Made by a program: the position numbers and the translations under genes. This document shows, one piece after another, positions 46,163 to 55,929 of a stretch of DNA of 64,000 nucleotides; position 1 is the stretch's first letter, and every line of letters begins with the position of its first letter. The stretch lies in NCBI RefSeq assembly GCF_025716875.1, contig NZ_JAOVZB010000003.1, forward strand, positions 62,001 to 126,000. Direction: 5' to 3'. Source of the stretch: Marinomonas sargassi (GTDB taxonomy: Bacteria; Pseudomonadota; Gammaproteobacteria; Pseudomonadales; Marinomonadaceae). Under the pieces are notes generated by a model that worked only from the letters and a program-made list of their open reading frames with translations, was not told where the DNA came from and did not search any database.

Positions 46163-47545
46163 ATGTTAAAGGTCTACAACACACTTAGCGGTAAAAAAGA
46201 AATTTTTAAACCTATTGTCGAAGATAAAGTCGGCATGTACGTATGTGGCAACACGGTTTATGACTTTTGCCATATTGGCCATGCCCGGGCAATGATTTCG
46301 TTTGACATTATTTCTCGCTTCATTCGTCACCTTGGTTACGATTTGAATTATGTGCGTAACATTACTGATGTAGATGACAAAATTATTAAACGTGCTGCTG
46401 AGAATAATGAGACAACTCAAGCACTAACTGAGCGCATGATTGCGGCACAGCAAGAAGATGAGTTGCGTTTGGGTAACAAAATGCCCGACCGTGAGCCTAA
46501 AGCAACGGAATTCATGCAAGAAATTATCGACATGATTGAAGTGCTTATTGAAAAGGGCTTTGCTTATCAGGGCGACTCTGGAGACGTTTATTATCGTGCT
46601 ACTGCCTTCGAAGAATACGGTAAATTAAACAACCGTAAGCTTGAAGAGATGCTAGCTGGTGCTCGCATTGATGTGGAGCAAGCAAAAGAGCATGCTGCAG
46701 ACTTTGTTTTATGGAAGCAAACTAAAGAAGGTGAAGTGTTTTGGGCTTCACCTTGGGGTAATGGACGACCAGGTTGGCACATTGAGTGTTCCGCTATGTC
46801 TACTAGCTGCTTAGGTAACCACTTCGATATTCATGGTGGTGGGCCAGATCTGAAATTTCCCCATCATGAAAATGAAATTGCACAATCTGAAGCTTGTACT
46901 GGTGAAAAGTATGTCAACTATTGGATGCACTGTGGTGCGGTTCGTGTTGATAACGAAAAAATGTCGAAGTCGCTGGGTAACTTCTTCACCGTGCGTGAAG
47001 TGCTGGAAAAGTTCAATCCAGAGGTTATTCGCTATTTGATGGTTTCTAGTCAATACCGCAGCTCAATAGATTATTCAGATCAAAGCTTGCTAGAAGCCAA
47101 AGTTGCTCTAGAGCGTCTTTATACTGCGTTGCGTGATCAGGGTGTGGCTGATGTTGTTACTCCATCGGATTACACAAAACGCTTTGAAGAAGCGATGAAC
47201 GATGATTTCAATACTGCAGGAGCCTTGTCTGTACTCTTTGAATTGGTACGTGATTTAAATAAGGCGAAAACGGATGACTCGGATAAAGCGTTGGTACTGG
47301 CAGCTGAGCTGAAATTTTTAGCTGAATTGTTAGGCTTACTTTATCAAGACCCTGAATACTTTTTGCAGAATAGTGTCATTACCGATGGCTTAGATGAAGC
47401 AGCTATTCAAGCCTTGATTGATGAGCGCACACAAGCCCGTAAAGATAAAAACTTTGCGCGAAGTGATGAGATTCGAGATGAGCTGGCAAGTCAAGGTATA
47501 GACCTTCTGGATAGCCGAGAAGGGACCAGTTGGTCGAGACGATAA
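46163..47545 (+). CDS. cysS: cysteinyl-tRNA synthetase
   Basis: A monomeric class I synthetase of 460 residues. Zinc ligand Cys near the N-terminus is in YVCGNTVYD, HIGH is CHIGHARAM, another zinc cysteine lies in GWHIECSAMS, and KMSKS is EKMSKSLGNFF. The C-terminal helical domain ends near RDELASQGIDLLDSREGTSW. It begins on the base after the glnS stop codon and ends at a perfect-palindrome terminator. Confidence 0.96.
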   Translation: MLKVYNTLSGKKEIFKPIVEDKVGMYVCGNTVYDFCHIGHARAMISFDIISRFIRHLGYDLNYVRNITDVDDKIIKRAAENNETTQALTERMIAAQQEDELRLGNKMPDREPKATEFMQEIIDMIEVLIEKGFAYQGDSGDVYYRATAFEEYGKLNNRKLEEMLAGARIDVEQAKEHAADFVLWKQTKEGEVFWASPWGNGRPGWHIECSAMSTSCLGNHFDIHGGGPDLKFPHHENEIAQSEACTGEKYVNYWMHCGAVRVDNEKMSKSLGNFFTVREVLEKFNPEVIRYLMVSSQYRSSIDYSDQSLLEAKVALERLYTALRDQGVADVVTPSDYTKRFEEAMNDDFNTAGALSVLFELVRDLNKAKTDDSDKALVLAAELKFLAELLGLLYQDPEYFLQNSVITDGLDEAAIQALIDERTQARKDKNFARSDEIRDELASQGIDLLDSREGTSWSRR

Positions 47546-47548
47546 ATA

Positions 47549-47578
47549 AAAAAGGCGATGTATATACATCGCCTTTTT
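47549..47578. terminator. bidirectional terminator
   Basis: A perfect 30-base palindrome (half AAAAAGGCGATGTAT) with A and T ends lies between the convergent cysS and universal stress genes. Confidence 0.92.
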
Positions 47579-47595
47579 AATAAGTTTTTGTAAAT

Positions 47596-48027
47596 TTATG
47601 GACTAACTTTAACCGCTAGTACGTCACAAGGTGCACCGTGCAATACGCCATTCGATGTTGATCCTAGTAATAAAGCTAGACCGTGTCGGCAATGGCTTCC
47701 CACTACAATAAGGTCTGCCTTTTGTTCTTCTGCAATGCGGTGTATCTCACTTTCAATTCCGCCTTGAGTAATAAAGGTTTCAGTAAATGGTATGTCGAGT
47801 TGTGCTTCGAGTATAGATATACGCTCTTGTGCTGTTTCTTTGAGTTGGTCTTGAATGTTTGTTATGTCAATCGGAACATCGCCAGTGTAGGCATAATTTA
47901 ATGATTCGATAACATGGAGCATGATGAGTTCAGCGCCAGCACCTTGGCATAAGGCAACCGCTTTGTGGGCTACTTTTATGCTTTCGTCCGTTAAATCAAC
48001 AGCTAGAAGAATTCTGTTATATAACAT
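47596..48027 (-). CDS. universal stress protein UspA family
   Basis: A 143-residue Usp protein. LYNRILLAVDLTDESIKVAH is the typical start. The nucleotide motif is GSHCRHGLALLLGSTSNGVL, a variant of GxxxxG-x9-G-(S/T), so ATP binding is possible. I chose ATG 48027 over a TTG five codons earlier, because GGGAG precedes it at good spacing. Role: stress survival, not further specified. It is a single gene. Confidence 0.88.
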   Translation of the reverse strand: MLYNRILLAVDLTDESIKVAHKAVALCQGAGAELIMLHVIESLNYAYTGDVPIDITNIQDQLKETAQERISILEAQLDIPFTETFITQGGIESEIHRIAEEQKADLIVVGSHCRHGLALLLGSTSNGVLHGAPCDVLAVKVSP

Positions 48028-48094
48028 AGAAATTACTCCCAATTAAATTCGACTATTTGATTTTAGTTTAAAAGACTAGAGATAGATATTTATT

Positions 48095-48580
48095 ATGACA
48101 TTAATAATTGTGCTTTTTGTTGTTTTTTCCCTAGCGGGTTCTGTTATGTGGGTTTTACCCTCAAAAAGGGATCGTGATCGTATGTCGCTACGACTAAAGG
48201 CTAGAAAATTGGGGTTAAATGTACAGCTTACCTCGGTAGACTTACCTGATAAGTGGGATAAAGTAAAAGAGTCTCACAAAGTGGCTGCTTATTCTCGTTA
48301 CCATATTAAGCCTCTTGAAGGTGTCACCAAAAACGTTTGGTTTTTGCCTTATGAGGTGTGGAAGTATCACTCGATTGTTGATGGCTGGTGGTCCAGCTCA
48401 GAAAAAGATTGGAATGAAGCTGTGAAAAAGGTTTTACAGGAAAAAGGTGCATTGATTAAAGCCATCAATATTGCGCCTGAGGGGGTTACTCTTTATTGGG
48501 AGGAGAAAGGTGAAGAGGAAGATCTCGAGCACCTAGCACGCCTTGTTGATATTCTTGCCACTATAAAAACTATCGAGTAG
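48095..48580 (+). CDS. conserved hypothetical protein with N-terminal membrane helix
   Basis: A 161-residue protein with one N-terminal helix (MTLIIVLFVVFSLAGSVMWV), a basic stretch (SKRDRDRMSLRLKARKLG), and a soluble C-terminal part ending in a short helix. It resembles small proteins seen beside topA in other gammaproteobacteria, though I cannot name the family. The inside-positive rule predicts the soluble part in the cytoplasm. It runs convergent to the next gene and overlaps it by 11 bases at 48570-48580. Confidence 0.7.
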   Translation: MTLIIVLFVVFSLAGSVMWVLPSKRDRDRMSLRLKARKLGLNVQLTSVDLPDKWDKVKESHKVAAYSRYHIKPLEGVTKNVWFLPYEVWKYHSIVDGWWSSSEKDWNEAVKKVLQEKGALIKAINIAPEGVTLYWEEKGEEEDLEHLARLVDILATIKTIE

Positions 48581-49343
48581 GTAGCTCGTACTCTTTTGCT
48601 TTTTCTTCCGCTTCCTGTTCGGCTAAGGCAGCGGCAGCCGCTGCAGCTTCTGCGGCTTTTCTTACTTCCTCGGCTTCAATTCGAGTAATCTCTTTCATTT
48701 TCTCCTGAACATATTCATTAAGCTTCTGCTTTTCAGGTCTTTCGACAGCACTGGATTTTAAGTGAGATTCAATAACGCTATATAATGTTTGCGCTACTTG
48801 ATAATCACCGCTATTGAAGTTTGAGTTGGCCTGAGCGACTTGCTTATTTATTTGCAGCCATAAACTAAGCCACTTTAAATATTCATGACAATTTTGATAG
48901 TGCTGATTACTAATGCGTCCCTTGCGGCGAAGGTATAGGAGCATTTTGGCTAATTTAGTAAGGCGCTCCTGGTACATGGTCTTTTCTTGAAAGCTCATAG
49001 GTGGTATTTCAGGGTTAAACTCAAGGGATTCTTGATTACGTCCGTCTTCTGCCTTGGCGATACGCACCTCTATTTTTTCAATATCGTCTGAATATTGTAA
49101 GAGCTCTCTAAGGGTATCTAAATAATAATCATAGAGAACATCGGTGGCGATAGTGTCTGTGTTAAGGCTTTTTAAACCTCTGATATGCATTTCTGCACGG
49201 TCTGCTCTTTGTACCAGTTGCAACTGTTTTACGCGGCGTTGAGTGAGGTCTTTTTCTTTTTGATGCGCGCGTGATCCTATGATGACGGATAGGATTGCCA
49301 CAATAGCTAAAACGACGATAGTTAAAATTTGCAGGGTAGCCAT
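48570..49343 (-). CDS. membrane-anchored coiled-coil protein divergent from topA
   Basis: A 257-residue protein. ATG 49343 was chosen (AAGGAC upstream); it begins with a membrane helix, ATLQILTIVVLAIVAILSVI. The rest is long helices with KQLQLVQRADRAEMHIRGLK-type coiled coil, a possible tetratricopeptide-like middle, and a C-terminal Ala/Glu-rich helix (EEVRKAAEAAAAAAALAEQ). Helices this long suggest a cytoplasmic scaffold. It is divergent from topA with a 190-base gap. I do not know its function, but neighbours of topA of this design are conserved in the order, to my knowledge. Confidence 0.75.
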   Translation of the reverse strand: MATLQILTIVVLAIVAILSVIIGSRAHQKEKDLTQRRVKQLQLVQRADRAEMHIRGLKSLNTDTIATDVLYDYYLDTLRELLQYSDDIEKIEVRIAKAEDGRNQESLEFNPEIPPMSFQEKTMYQERLTKLAKMLLYLRRKGRISNQHYQNCHEYLKWLSLWLQINKQVAQANSNFNSGDYQVAQTLYSVIESHLKSSAVERPEKQKLNEYVQEKMKEITRIEAEEVRKAAEAAAAAAALAEQEAEEKAKEYELPTR

Positions 49344-49533
49344 GATTGTCCTTAAGTAATTATTTGCGTATGTTAAATAAGAAATACCATGTTCAGCAAG
49401 ATATAATATGTGAAACAATACAGGGATCGCTTGTCATATAAAAGGTGTTTGCTTAATATCAGCGCCCCAAGAGATAAAACTTCCTGCTATATGGATCTGC
49501 AGACTTACTTTTATAAAAGGCTTACATAGTTCA

Positions 49534-52164
49534 ATGGGAAAATCACTGGTAATCGTGGAGTCGCCCGCTAAGGCGAAAACTATCAATAAATACCTAGGCA
49601 ATGACTATGTCGTGAAGTCGAGTGTCGGCCACATTCGTGACTTGCCAACAGGTAAAACCTCTACTTCGACACCTCAGGAGCGTGCCAAACAGGTAGCATT
49701 GACTCGTAAAATGAGCCCTGAAGAAAAGCTTAAATACAAAAGCGCCAAGTCGAGAAAGCAGTTAATTACCCGTATGGGCGTAGATCCAGAAAATGATTGG
49801 AACGCCCATTACGAAGTCTTACCGGGTAAAGAAAAAGTCGTTGATGAATTAAAACGATTAGCAAAGAATGCCGACACAATTTATCTCGCGACCGATTTGG
49901 ATAGAGAGGGAGAAGCCATTGCTTGGCACCTTCGTGAAGCCATTGGTGGTGATGATTCACGTTATAAACGTGTGGTTTTTAATGAAATCACCAAGAAAGC
50001 AATTCAATCTGCTTTTGAAACACCGACACAATTAGACCTTAACCAAGTTAATGCACAGCAAGCGAGACGATTCTTAGACCGAGTTGTTGGATTTATGGTG
50101 TCTCCCTTGTTGTGGGCCAAAGTGGCCCGGGGTTTGTCTGCTGGGCGAGTGCAGTCGGTTGCCGTTCGCTTGGTTGTTGAGCGTGAGAAAGAGATTCGTG
50201 CTTTTGTACCTGAAGAATTTTGGGAACTTGATGCGCTGCTTAAAACGCCTTCAAATGATGTTATTAAGTTTGAAGCGACCAAATACCAAGGCCAAGAATA
50301 TAGGCCAATCAATCAATCCCAGTCCGACGAGCATGTTGCGCGTTTAAATAACGGTAGTTATCAAGTTAGTGGGCGTGAAGACAGGGCGACCAGTAGTAAG
50401 CCATCTGCACCTTTCATAACCTCGACTTTGCAGCAAGCAGCGAGTACACGTTTAGGTTACGGTGTTAAAAAGACCATGATGCTAGCCCAGCGCCTTTATG
50501 AGGCGGGTTACATCACTTACATGCGTACTGACTCAACAAATCTGAGTGCGGATGCTGTAGAGGCTCTAAGGGGTTACATTCTTTCAAACTTTGGTGAAGC
50601 CTATTTGCCAAAAGAAGCGATTCGTTACAGCAGTAAAGAGGGTGCGCAAGAAGCCCATGAAGCCATTCGTCCTTCTGACGTGAATGTGGCTGTAAACGAT
50701 TTATTAGGCATGGAAAAAGACGCCCATCGTCTTTATGACCTAATTCGCAGTCAATTTATGGCTTGTCAAATGATGCCAGCGCAATACACCTCAACGGCTA
50801 TTACAGTTGCTAATGGTGAATACGAGTTTAAAGCCAAAGGCCGTATTTTACGTTTTGATGGTTATACTCGTGCTATGCAAACCGTAGTCAAGAAAGGTGA
50901 AGATAATATTTTACCTGATGTGGCGAAAGGGGATGCTCTTGCACTTAATGAACTATTGCCAGAGCAACACTTTACTAAGCCTGTAGCACGATTTAGTGAA
51001 GCCAGCTTGGTAAAAGAGCTTGAAAAGCGTGGAATTGGTCGTCCATCTACCTATGCTTCAATTATCTCAACTATTCAGGATCGTGGTTACGTAAGAGTAG
51101 AAAATCGCCGTTTCTATGCAGAGAAGATGGGCGATATTGTTACTGAGCGACTGGTTGATAGTTTTAGTTCTTTAATGGACTTTAGTTTTACTGCCTTAAT
51201 GGAAGAGCAGCTAGATGATATTGCTGAAGGTAAAAAGAACTGGATAGAAGCGCTTAATGCCTTCTATAAAGATTTCAGTAATGTACTGGCTAAGGCTGAG
51301 TCCCCTGAAGGCGGGATGATGCTTAATGAGCCAACCCCGACAGACATTGAATGTCCTACATGTTCTCGTCCTATGCAGATCCGCACTGCGAGTACTGGGG
51401 TATTTCTATCTTGTTCAGGTTATGCATTACCACCAAAAGAGCGTTGTAAGGCGACGATCAATTTGACTCGTGGTGATGAAGCCATCGCTGTTGATGATGA
51501 AGAGGCTGAATCTAAAGCGTTAATTCAGAAAAAACGTTGTGAAATTTGTGGCTCTGCCATGGACAGTTACCTAATGGATGAACAGCGTAAATTGCATGTC
51601 TGTGGTAATAACCCAATGTGTTCTGGCTTTGAGGTCGAAAAAGGCACCTTCAAAATCAAAGGCTATGATGGCCCTGTTATCGAGTGTGATAAGTGTTCAT
51701 CAGATATGCAGCTAAAAAATGGCCGATTTGGTAAGTACTTTGGTTGTACGAACGAAGATTGTAAAAATACTCGTAAGCTCCTGAGAAGTGGGGAAGCCGC
51801 GCCACCAAAAATGGACCCTGTTCCTATGCCTGATCTTGCTTGTCAAAAAGTAGAAGATCACTATGTTTTACGTGATGGTGCGACAGGTCTATTTTTGGCA
51901 GCTAGTCAGTTTCCACGTAAAAGAGAAACTCGCGCGCCATTAGTGAAAGAGTTATTGCCTTACATGGATCAAATTGATCCTAAATACCACTTCTTCGCTA
52001 ATGCGCCAGTTCAAGATTCTGAAGGCAGACCTACTGTTATCCGTTATAGTCGTAAGACGAAAGAGCAGTATGTTATGACAGAGAAAGACGATGGCAAGCC
52101 TACTGGCTGGAAAGCTTTCTATAGTGGTGGGAAATGGTCAATTGAAGAAGGGAAGAAGAAGTGA
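49534..52164 (+). CDS. topA: DNA topoisomerase I
   Basis: Type IA topoisomerase that relaxes negative supercoils. TOPRIM motif is [12 protein letters not shown], with DLDREGEA (residues 121-128). The catalytic tyrosine is Tyr329 in [10 protein letters not shown]. Three C4 zinc ribbons follow: CPTC...C, CEIC...CGNNPMC and CDKC...CTNEDC. The 876 residues match the E. coli enzyme (865). The downstream gene overlaps by four bases. Confidence 0.97.
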   Translation: MGKSLVIVESPAKAKTINKYLGNDYVVKSSVGHIRDLPTGKTSTSTPQERAKQVALTRKMSPEEKLKYKSAKSRKQLITRMGVDPENDWNAHYEVLPGKEKVVDELKRLAKNADTIYLATDLDREGEAIAWHLREAIGGDDSRYKRVVFNEITKKAIQSAFETPTQLDLNQVNAQQARRFLDRVVGFMVSPLLWAKVARGLSAGRVQSVAVRLVVEREKEIRAFVPEEFWELDALLKTPSNDVIKFEATKYQGQEYRPINQSQSDEHVARLNNGSYQVSGREDRATSSKPSAPFITSTLQQAASTRLGYGVKKTMMLAQRLYEAGYITYMRTDSTNLSADAVEALRGYILSNFGEAYLPKEAIRYSSKEGAQEAHEAIRPSDVNVAVNDLLGMEKDAHRLYDLIRSQFMACQMMPAQYTSTAITVANGEYEFKAKGRILRFDGYTRAMQTVVKKGEDNILPDVAKGDALALNELLPEQHFTKPVARFSEASLVKELEKRGIGRPSTYASIISTIQDRGYVRVENRRFYAEKMGDIVTERLVDSFSSLMDFSFTALMEEQLDDIAEGKKNWIEALNAFYKDFSNVLAKAESPEGGMMLNEPTPTDIECPTCSRPMQIRTASTGVFLSCSGYALPPKERCKATINLTRGDEAIAVDDEEAESKALIQKKRCEICGSAMDSYLMDEQRKLHVCGNNPMCSGFEVEKGTFKIKGYDGPVIECDKCSSDMQLKNGRFGKYFGCTNEDCKNTRKLLRSGEAAPPKMDPVPMPDLACQKVEDHYVLRDGATGLFLAASQFPRKRETRAPLVKELLPYMDQIDPKYHFFANAPVQDSEGRPTVIRYSRKTKEQYVMTEKDDGKPTGWKAFYSGGKWSIEEGKKK

Positions 52165-52631
52165 CCAATGCAAGCTTAGCAAGTCGCACAAATCAAAAAA
52201 TCGACACGGCTAGACGTTTTATTCGCCAAAGCCAAGATAGTGATGAACAGTGGCTGAGTATCGGTTTATCAAGCTCTGCACTTTTTCAGTTAAGAAGTGC
52301 ATTAAATGGCTTGTTAAACGAAGTGGCTGCAGCCTATTCCTTATCTGCAACTTTAGATATTGCTGCTTTGCATGCTGAAACTGAGTCTAAAGGGATGATT
52401 GTTCCTGTCATAAATGAGCTATCGAGTTTGTGGGAGAAAAAGGACTCATGGGTGTATCAGTTAGAGCAAGCTTACTTGGTACAATTGGAGTCTCGTTCAG
52501 CAGCTCCAAGCGTCGTAGATAGTGGCGACCTTATTGGGCGAGGTGACGATGCTGGCGCCTCAGCAAGTTTTTACCTAACACAGTTAGTTGAATTGGTTTT
52601 ACGTTTTCGAGAAGAGTCATCTGAGTATTAA
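52161..52631 (+). CDS. DUF6586-like conserved protein downstream of topA
   Basis: A 156-residue mostly helical protein that begins GTG (overlapping the topA stop by four bases). [17 protein letters not shown] and a long hydrophobic-polar helix follow, then [18 protein letters not shown]. It resembles the small helical gene that follows topA in Pseudomonas (PA3010 type); the family name is my best match, not a certainty. No function is known. Coupling to topA implies a shared role or just shared expression. Confidence 0.75.
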   Translation: MTNASLASRTNQKIDTARRFIRQSQDSDEQWLSIGLSSSALFQLRSALNGLLNEVAAAYSLSATLDIAALHAETESKGMIVPVINELSSLWEKKDSWVYQLEQAYLVQLESRSAAPSVVDSGDLIGRGDDAGASASFYLTQLVELVLRFREESSEY

Positions 52632-52633
52632 AT

Positions 52634-52900
52634 ATGAAAGAATCCTACCTAGAAATTGTTGAGCTGGATAATGGCGATATTGTCCTCAGGCCAGCCAGTG
52701 AAAGTGGTGAGGATACTGAGCCATTAGCAACACTGAAAATATCTGATGAAACGCGAAATTATTTAAAAGACCGCTATTTTGAGCTAGCGAAGTGTATGTT
52801 CCATGCTGGAATCGACTATGTTTATTCAGATGAAAGTATTTATGATGAGTCATCAGGCATTGCTGACGATGAAGATCTCAGACCAAAAATATTGCATTAA
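52634..52900 (+). CDS. small acidic conserved protein (topA-lexA region)
   Basis: An 88-residue acidic protein starting MKESYLEIVELDNGDIVLRP, two bases after the preceding stop. This pattern of a short beta-rich start and a helical middle is like the small gene between topA and sulA/lexA in Pseudomonas (PA3009 type). No catalytic motif is seen. Function unknown. It ends at a bidirectional terminator. Confidence 0.7.
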   Translation: MKESYLEIVELDNGDIVLRPASESGEDTEPLATLKISDETRNYLKDRYFELAKCMFHAGIDYVYSDESIYDESSGIADDEDLRPKILH

Positions 52901-52921
52901 TGCGGTTAAGTGGAAGAAATC

Positions 52922-52953
52922 AAAAAAGGCGAAGTGAAAACTTCGCCTTTTTT
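52922..52953. terminator. bidirectional terminator
   Basis: A perfect 14-bp stem (AAAAAAGGCGAAGT at 52922-52935, its complement at 52940-52953) with a 4-base loop lies between the small protein gene and convergent lexA. Confidence 0.92.
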
Positions 52954-53003
52954 ATATTTTGACTATAGTGCTATATTTTTTGACCCTAGCACTAAGTAGA
53001 AAG

Positions 53004-53624
53004 CTATATGCCTTGTCGAATGACGCCAACAGATAAACCTTCAATCGCGAACTCTTCACTTTCCAAGTCTACGACAATGTCTGAGAACTCTTCATTTTCA
53101 GCAATAAGGCGAACCGTACTGCCTTTTTGTTCAAAACGCTTTACCGTCACTTCATCGCCAATGCGAGCAACCACGATTTGGCCGTTATGCACTGCGTTTG
53201 TTTTATGAACGGCCAGTAAGTCGCCTTCCATGATGCCTATGTCTTTCATACTCATACCAGAAACAGACAAGAAATAATCTGCTTTGGGGTAAAACATGCT
53301 GGGCGGTATGTTTACGTGAGAATCTATGTTCTCTTGTGCCAGAATAGGGTACCCTGCAGCCACTTTACCTATTATGGGCATGCCGAGGTCTTCAACTGCT
53401 TCTTCAGGGGATTGGTCAACAAGGCGAATGCCGCGAGATGCGCCTGCTAACATTTCAATCGCACCTTTTTTGCAAAGGGCTTTTAAATGTTCTTCAGCAG
53501 CATTCGGTGACTTGAACCCTAATTGGCGAGCAATCTCGGCTCTAGTGGGTGGGAAACCAGTTTCGTCAATAAATTCACGGATGGTTTCTAATACGTCAGA
53601 CTGTCTTTTGGTTAATTTAATCAT
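53004..53624 (-). CDS. lexA: LexA repressor
   Basis: Represses SOS genes and self-cleaves when RecA filaments form. The winged helix occupies residues 1-70 ([17 protein letters not shown]). The cleavage site is Ala90-Gly91 in KVAAGYP, with catalytic Ser125 (SGMSM) and Lys162 (VTVKRF); all are shifted six residues from E. coli, consistent with a short insertion in the linker. The 206 residues are normal. Two SOS boxes lie just upstream, shared with dinG. sulA, which is between topA and lexA in Pseudomonas, is absent here. Confidence 0.97.
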   Translation of the reverse strand: MIKLTKRQSDVLETIREFIDETGFPPTRAEIARQLGFKSPNAAEEHLKALCKKGAIEMLAGASRGIRLVDQSPEEAVEDLGMPIIGKVAAGYPILAQENIDSHVNIPPSMFYPKADYFLSVSGMSMKDIGIMEGDLLAVHKTNAVHNGQIVVARIGDEVTVKRFEQKGSTVRLIAENEEFSDIVVDLESEEFAIEGLSVGVIRQGI

Positions 53625-53632
53625 AGGCTTAT

Positions 53633-53648
53633 CTGGTTGTTTATACAG
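53633..53648. promoter_or_regulatory. SOS box 1 (lexA-dinG region)
   Basis: CTGGTTGTTTATACAG fits CTG-N10-CAG. It is the site nearer to lexA. Confidence 0.8.
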
Positions 53649-53651
53649 TAA

Positions 53652-53667
53652 CTGTTATTATATACAG
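53652..53667. promoter_or_regulatory. SOS box 2 (lexA-dinG region)
   Basis: CTGTTATTATATACAG is an exact CTGT-N8-ACAG site and lies 28 bases before the dinG start. Confidence 0.92.
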
Positions 53668-53694
53668 CATTCTTAACTAATCTCAATAATATAA

Positions 53695-55818
53695 ATGCTT
53701 TCAGATGAATTAAAAAAACAAATACAGCTTGCTTACCGAGCGTATTTAGATGCTAAGTCGCATAAACCAAGAGCTGGTCAGCGAGAAATGATCGGCACTA
53801 TCGCTCGAACCTTGGGGAATATTAAGCAAGGTACCGAAGGCGAGCGACTAGAAGAAAAACACGTAGCGGTTGTCGAAGCGGGAACAGGCACAGGTAAAAC
53901 CCTGTCTTACTGTCTAGCGGCGATTCCTATTGCTAAAACGCGGGGGCTAAAGCTTATCGTCTCGACTGCGACTGTGGCTTTGCAAGAGCAAATTCTTCAT
54001 AAGGAATTACCAAGTTTACTGGAACATACAGACCTTAGTTTCAAATATACTTTGGCGAAAGGTCGTGGACGTTACCTTTGTCTGAATAACCTTGAGGGCT
54101 ATTTAGGAGAGGAAGAAGCCTCTGTTGAAGACATGTTTGCAGGCCTATTTGAGCAACATTTGCAGGCCGATGATGTTAATAGTGTTTTGTATCAAGAGAT
54201 GGATGCCGCTTTATCTAAGGGTGATTGGGACGGTGATAAAGATAATTGGGATGGCATCATTCGGGAGCAAGACTGGCGACGCTTAACAACGGATCATCAG
54301 CAATGCACTAATCGTAATTGCGCCAACTATTCAGCCTGTCCATTCTTCAAAGCGAGAGCTGAGATAGAGGTGGCGGATGTGATTGTTGCTAACCACGATC
54401 TGGTACTGGCAGATTTGTCTCTCGGCGGCGGCGCTATCTTAACCGCACCGAAAGAGACGATTTATGTATTTGATGAGGGACACCATCTTCCCGATAAAGC
54501 GATAGGGCACTTTCGTCATGAAGTTCGCTTGCAAGGAAGTATCACTTGGCTTCGTCAGTTAGAAAAAAACCTAGTGACTCTAAAGCAAGAGTTAACGGAC
54601 AGTGTGAGTGTTACCGGTCAGTTATTAATGAAGATCCCACAACAAATACAGAGTATTGTTAATTTCATTCAATATGCCCAACAGGGTCTAGCGCCTTATG
54701 TCGCTAATCTAGGTTTAGATCAAGATAGCAATGTCCATCGCTTTGAGCAGGGGGTTATTCCCGAAGAGCTAAGGCAGCTTGCCTATAGCCTGCAAACTTC
54801 TTTTCAAAAGCTGTTTAACAGCATTGAAAGTATTCAAGACGAGTGCAAAAAAACAAAGCAAAATGAAGGTATGGGTGTTACGCCTGAAGTGGCTGAAACA
54901 TGGCAGCCAATTTTGGGGGCAGTACTAGGAAGACTTGAGCAATCTACCAGCTTGTGGCGACTTTACTCGACCTTGGATGACCAAAAATATCCGCCAAATG
55001 CCCGCTGGTTAGTATTGTCTGGACAAGGTATGGAACAAGATATTGAGTTGGGTGGGTCGCCTATTTTGGCAGCTAATACTTTACGTCAACAATTGTGGGA
55101 TAAATGCTTTGGTGCTGTCGTTACTTCAGCTACACTGACTGCGCTCAATCAGTTTCATCGTTTCAATATGAGGTCTGGTGTTCCGCAAGAAAGTCAGTAC
55201 TTGCAGGTGCTTAGCCCATTTGATTTCCAAAATAACGGCATTTTAGTTATTCCTCATATGGACCATGAACCCAATCAAGCGGAAAAGCATACAGTCGAAA
55301 TAACGGAATATATCAATAAGCATATCGACAAGGATAAGGCGAGCTTAGTCTTGTTCTCTTCCCGTCGTCAAATGGAAGAAGTGGCGCAATCTATTGATGC
55401 TGGCTTACAAGAAATCTTATTAACTCAAGGCGAGCAGTCGAAAAGAGTGATTTTAGACTCTCATAAAGCGCGAGTGGATGATGGTAAAGGCAGTCTACTG
55501 TTTGGTTTGGCAAGTTTTGCTGAAGGTGTGGATTTACCGGGTGAATATTTAACGACCGTTTTTATCGCTAAAATTCCTTTTGCAGTACCAGATGATCCAG
55601 TTGAAGCTACGCTAGCTGAGTGGATACAAAGGCGTGGTGGTAACCCCTTCATGGAGATTACTATTCCAGATGCTTCGTTACGTTTGGTGCAGGCAACCGG
55701 TAGGCTACTGAGGAATGAGAATGACTCAGGTGAAATTCATATTTTAGATAAAAGATTGCGCACTAAGAGGTATGGCTCCCAACTGATAAACAGTTTGCCA
55801 CCATATCGTCAGCAGTAA
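53695..55818 (+). CDS. dinG: ATP-dependent DNA helicase DinG
   Basis: A 5'-3' XPD-like superfamily 2 helicase that unwinds R-loops and damaged forks. Walker A EAGTGTGKT is at residues 61-69. The four iron-sulfur cysteines are present: Cys129 in RYLCLNN, then three in CTNRNCANYSAC. DEGH replaces DEAH (FDEGHHLP), and QATGRLLRN closes the core. The 707 residues match E. coli DinG. It diverges from lexA with both SOS boxes between, so SOS control is well supported. Confidence 0.96.
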   Translation: MLSDELKKQIQLAYRAYLDAKSHKPRAGQREMIGTIARTLGNIKQGTEGERLEEKHVAVVEAGTGTGKTLSYCLAAIPIAKTRGLKLIVSTATVALQEQILHKELPSLLEHTDLSFKYTLAKGRGRYLCLNNLEGYLGEEEASVEDMFAGLFEQHLQADDVNSVLYQEMDAALSKGDWDGDKDNWDGIIREQDWRRLTTDHQQCTNRNCANYSACPFFKARAEIEVADVIVANHDLVLADLSLGGGAILTAPKETIYVFDEGHHLPDKAIGHFRHEVRLQGSITWLRQLEKNLVTLKQELTDSVSVTGQLLMKIPQQIQSIVNFIQYAQQGLAPYVANLGLDQDSNVHRFEQGVIPEELRQLAYSLQTSFQKLFNSIESIQDECKKTKQNEGMGVTPEVAETWQPILGAVLGRLEQSTSLWRLYSTLDDQKYPPNARWLVLSGQGMEQDIELGGSPILAANTLRQQLWDKCFGAVVTSATLTALNQFHRFNMRSGVPQESQYLQVLSPFDFQNNGILVIPHMDHEPNQAEKHTVEITEYINKHIDKDKASLVLFSSRRQMEEVAQSIDAGLQEILLTQGEQSKRVILDSHKARVDDGKGSLLFGLASFAEGVDLPGEYLTTVFIAKIPFAVPDDPVEATLAEWIQRRGGNPFMEITIPDASLRLVQATGRLLRNENDSGEIHILDKRLRTKRYGSQLINSLPPYRQQ

Positions 55819-55929
55819 CCTTGTATATCGAAACAATGTAAAGCAAAGGGTGATAAAAAATCGCCAATTAGGTACACTCTGTGCCCAGATATTAAACTCA
55901 AATTATTATAGAAGCGTAAAGATTCCAAT

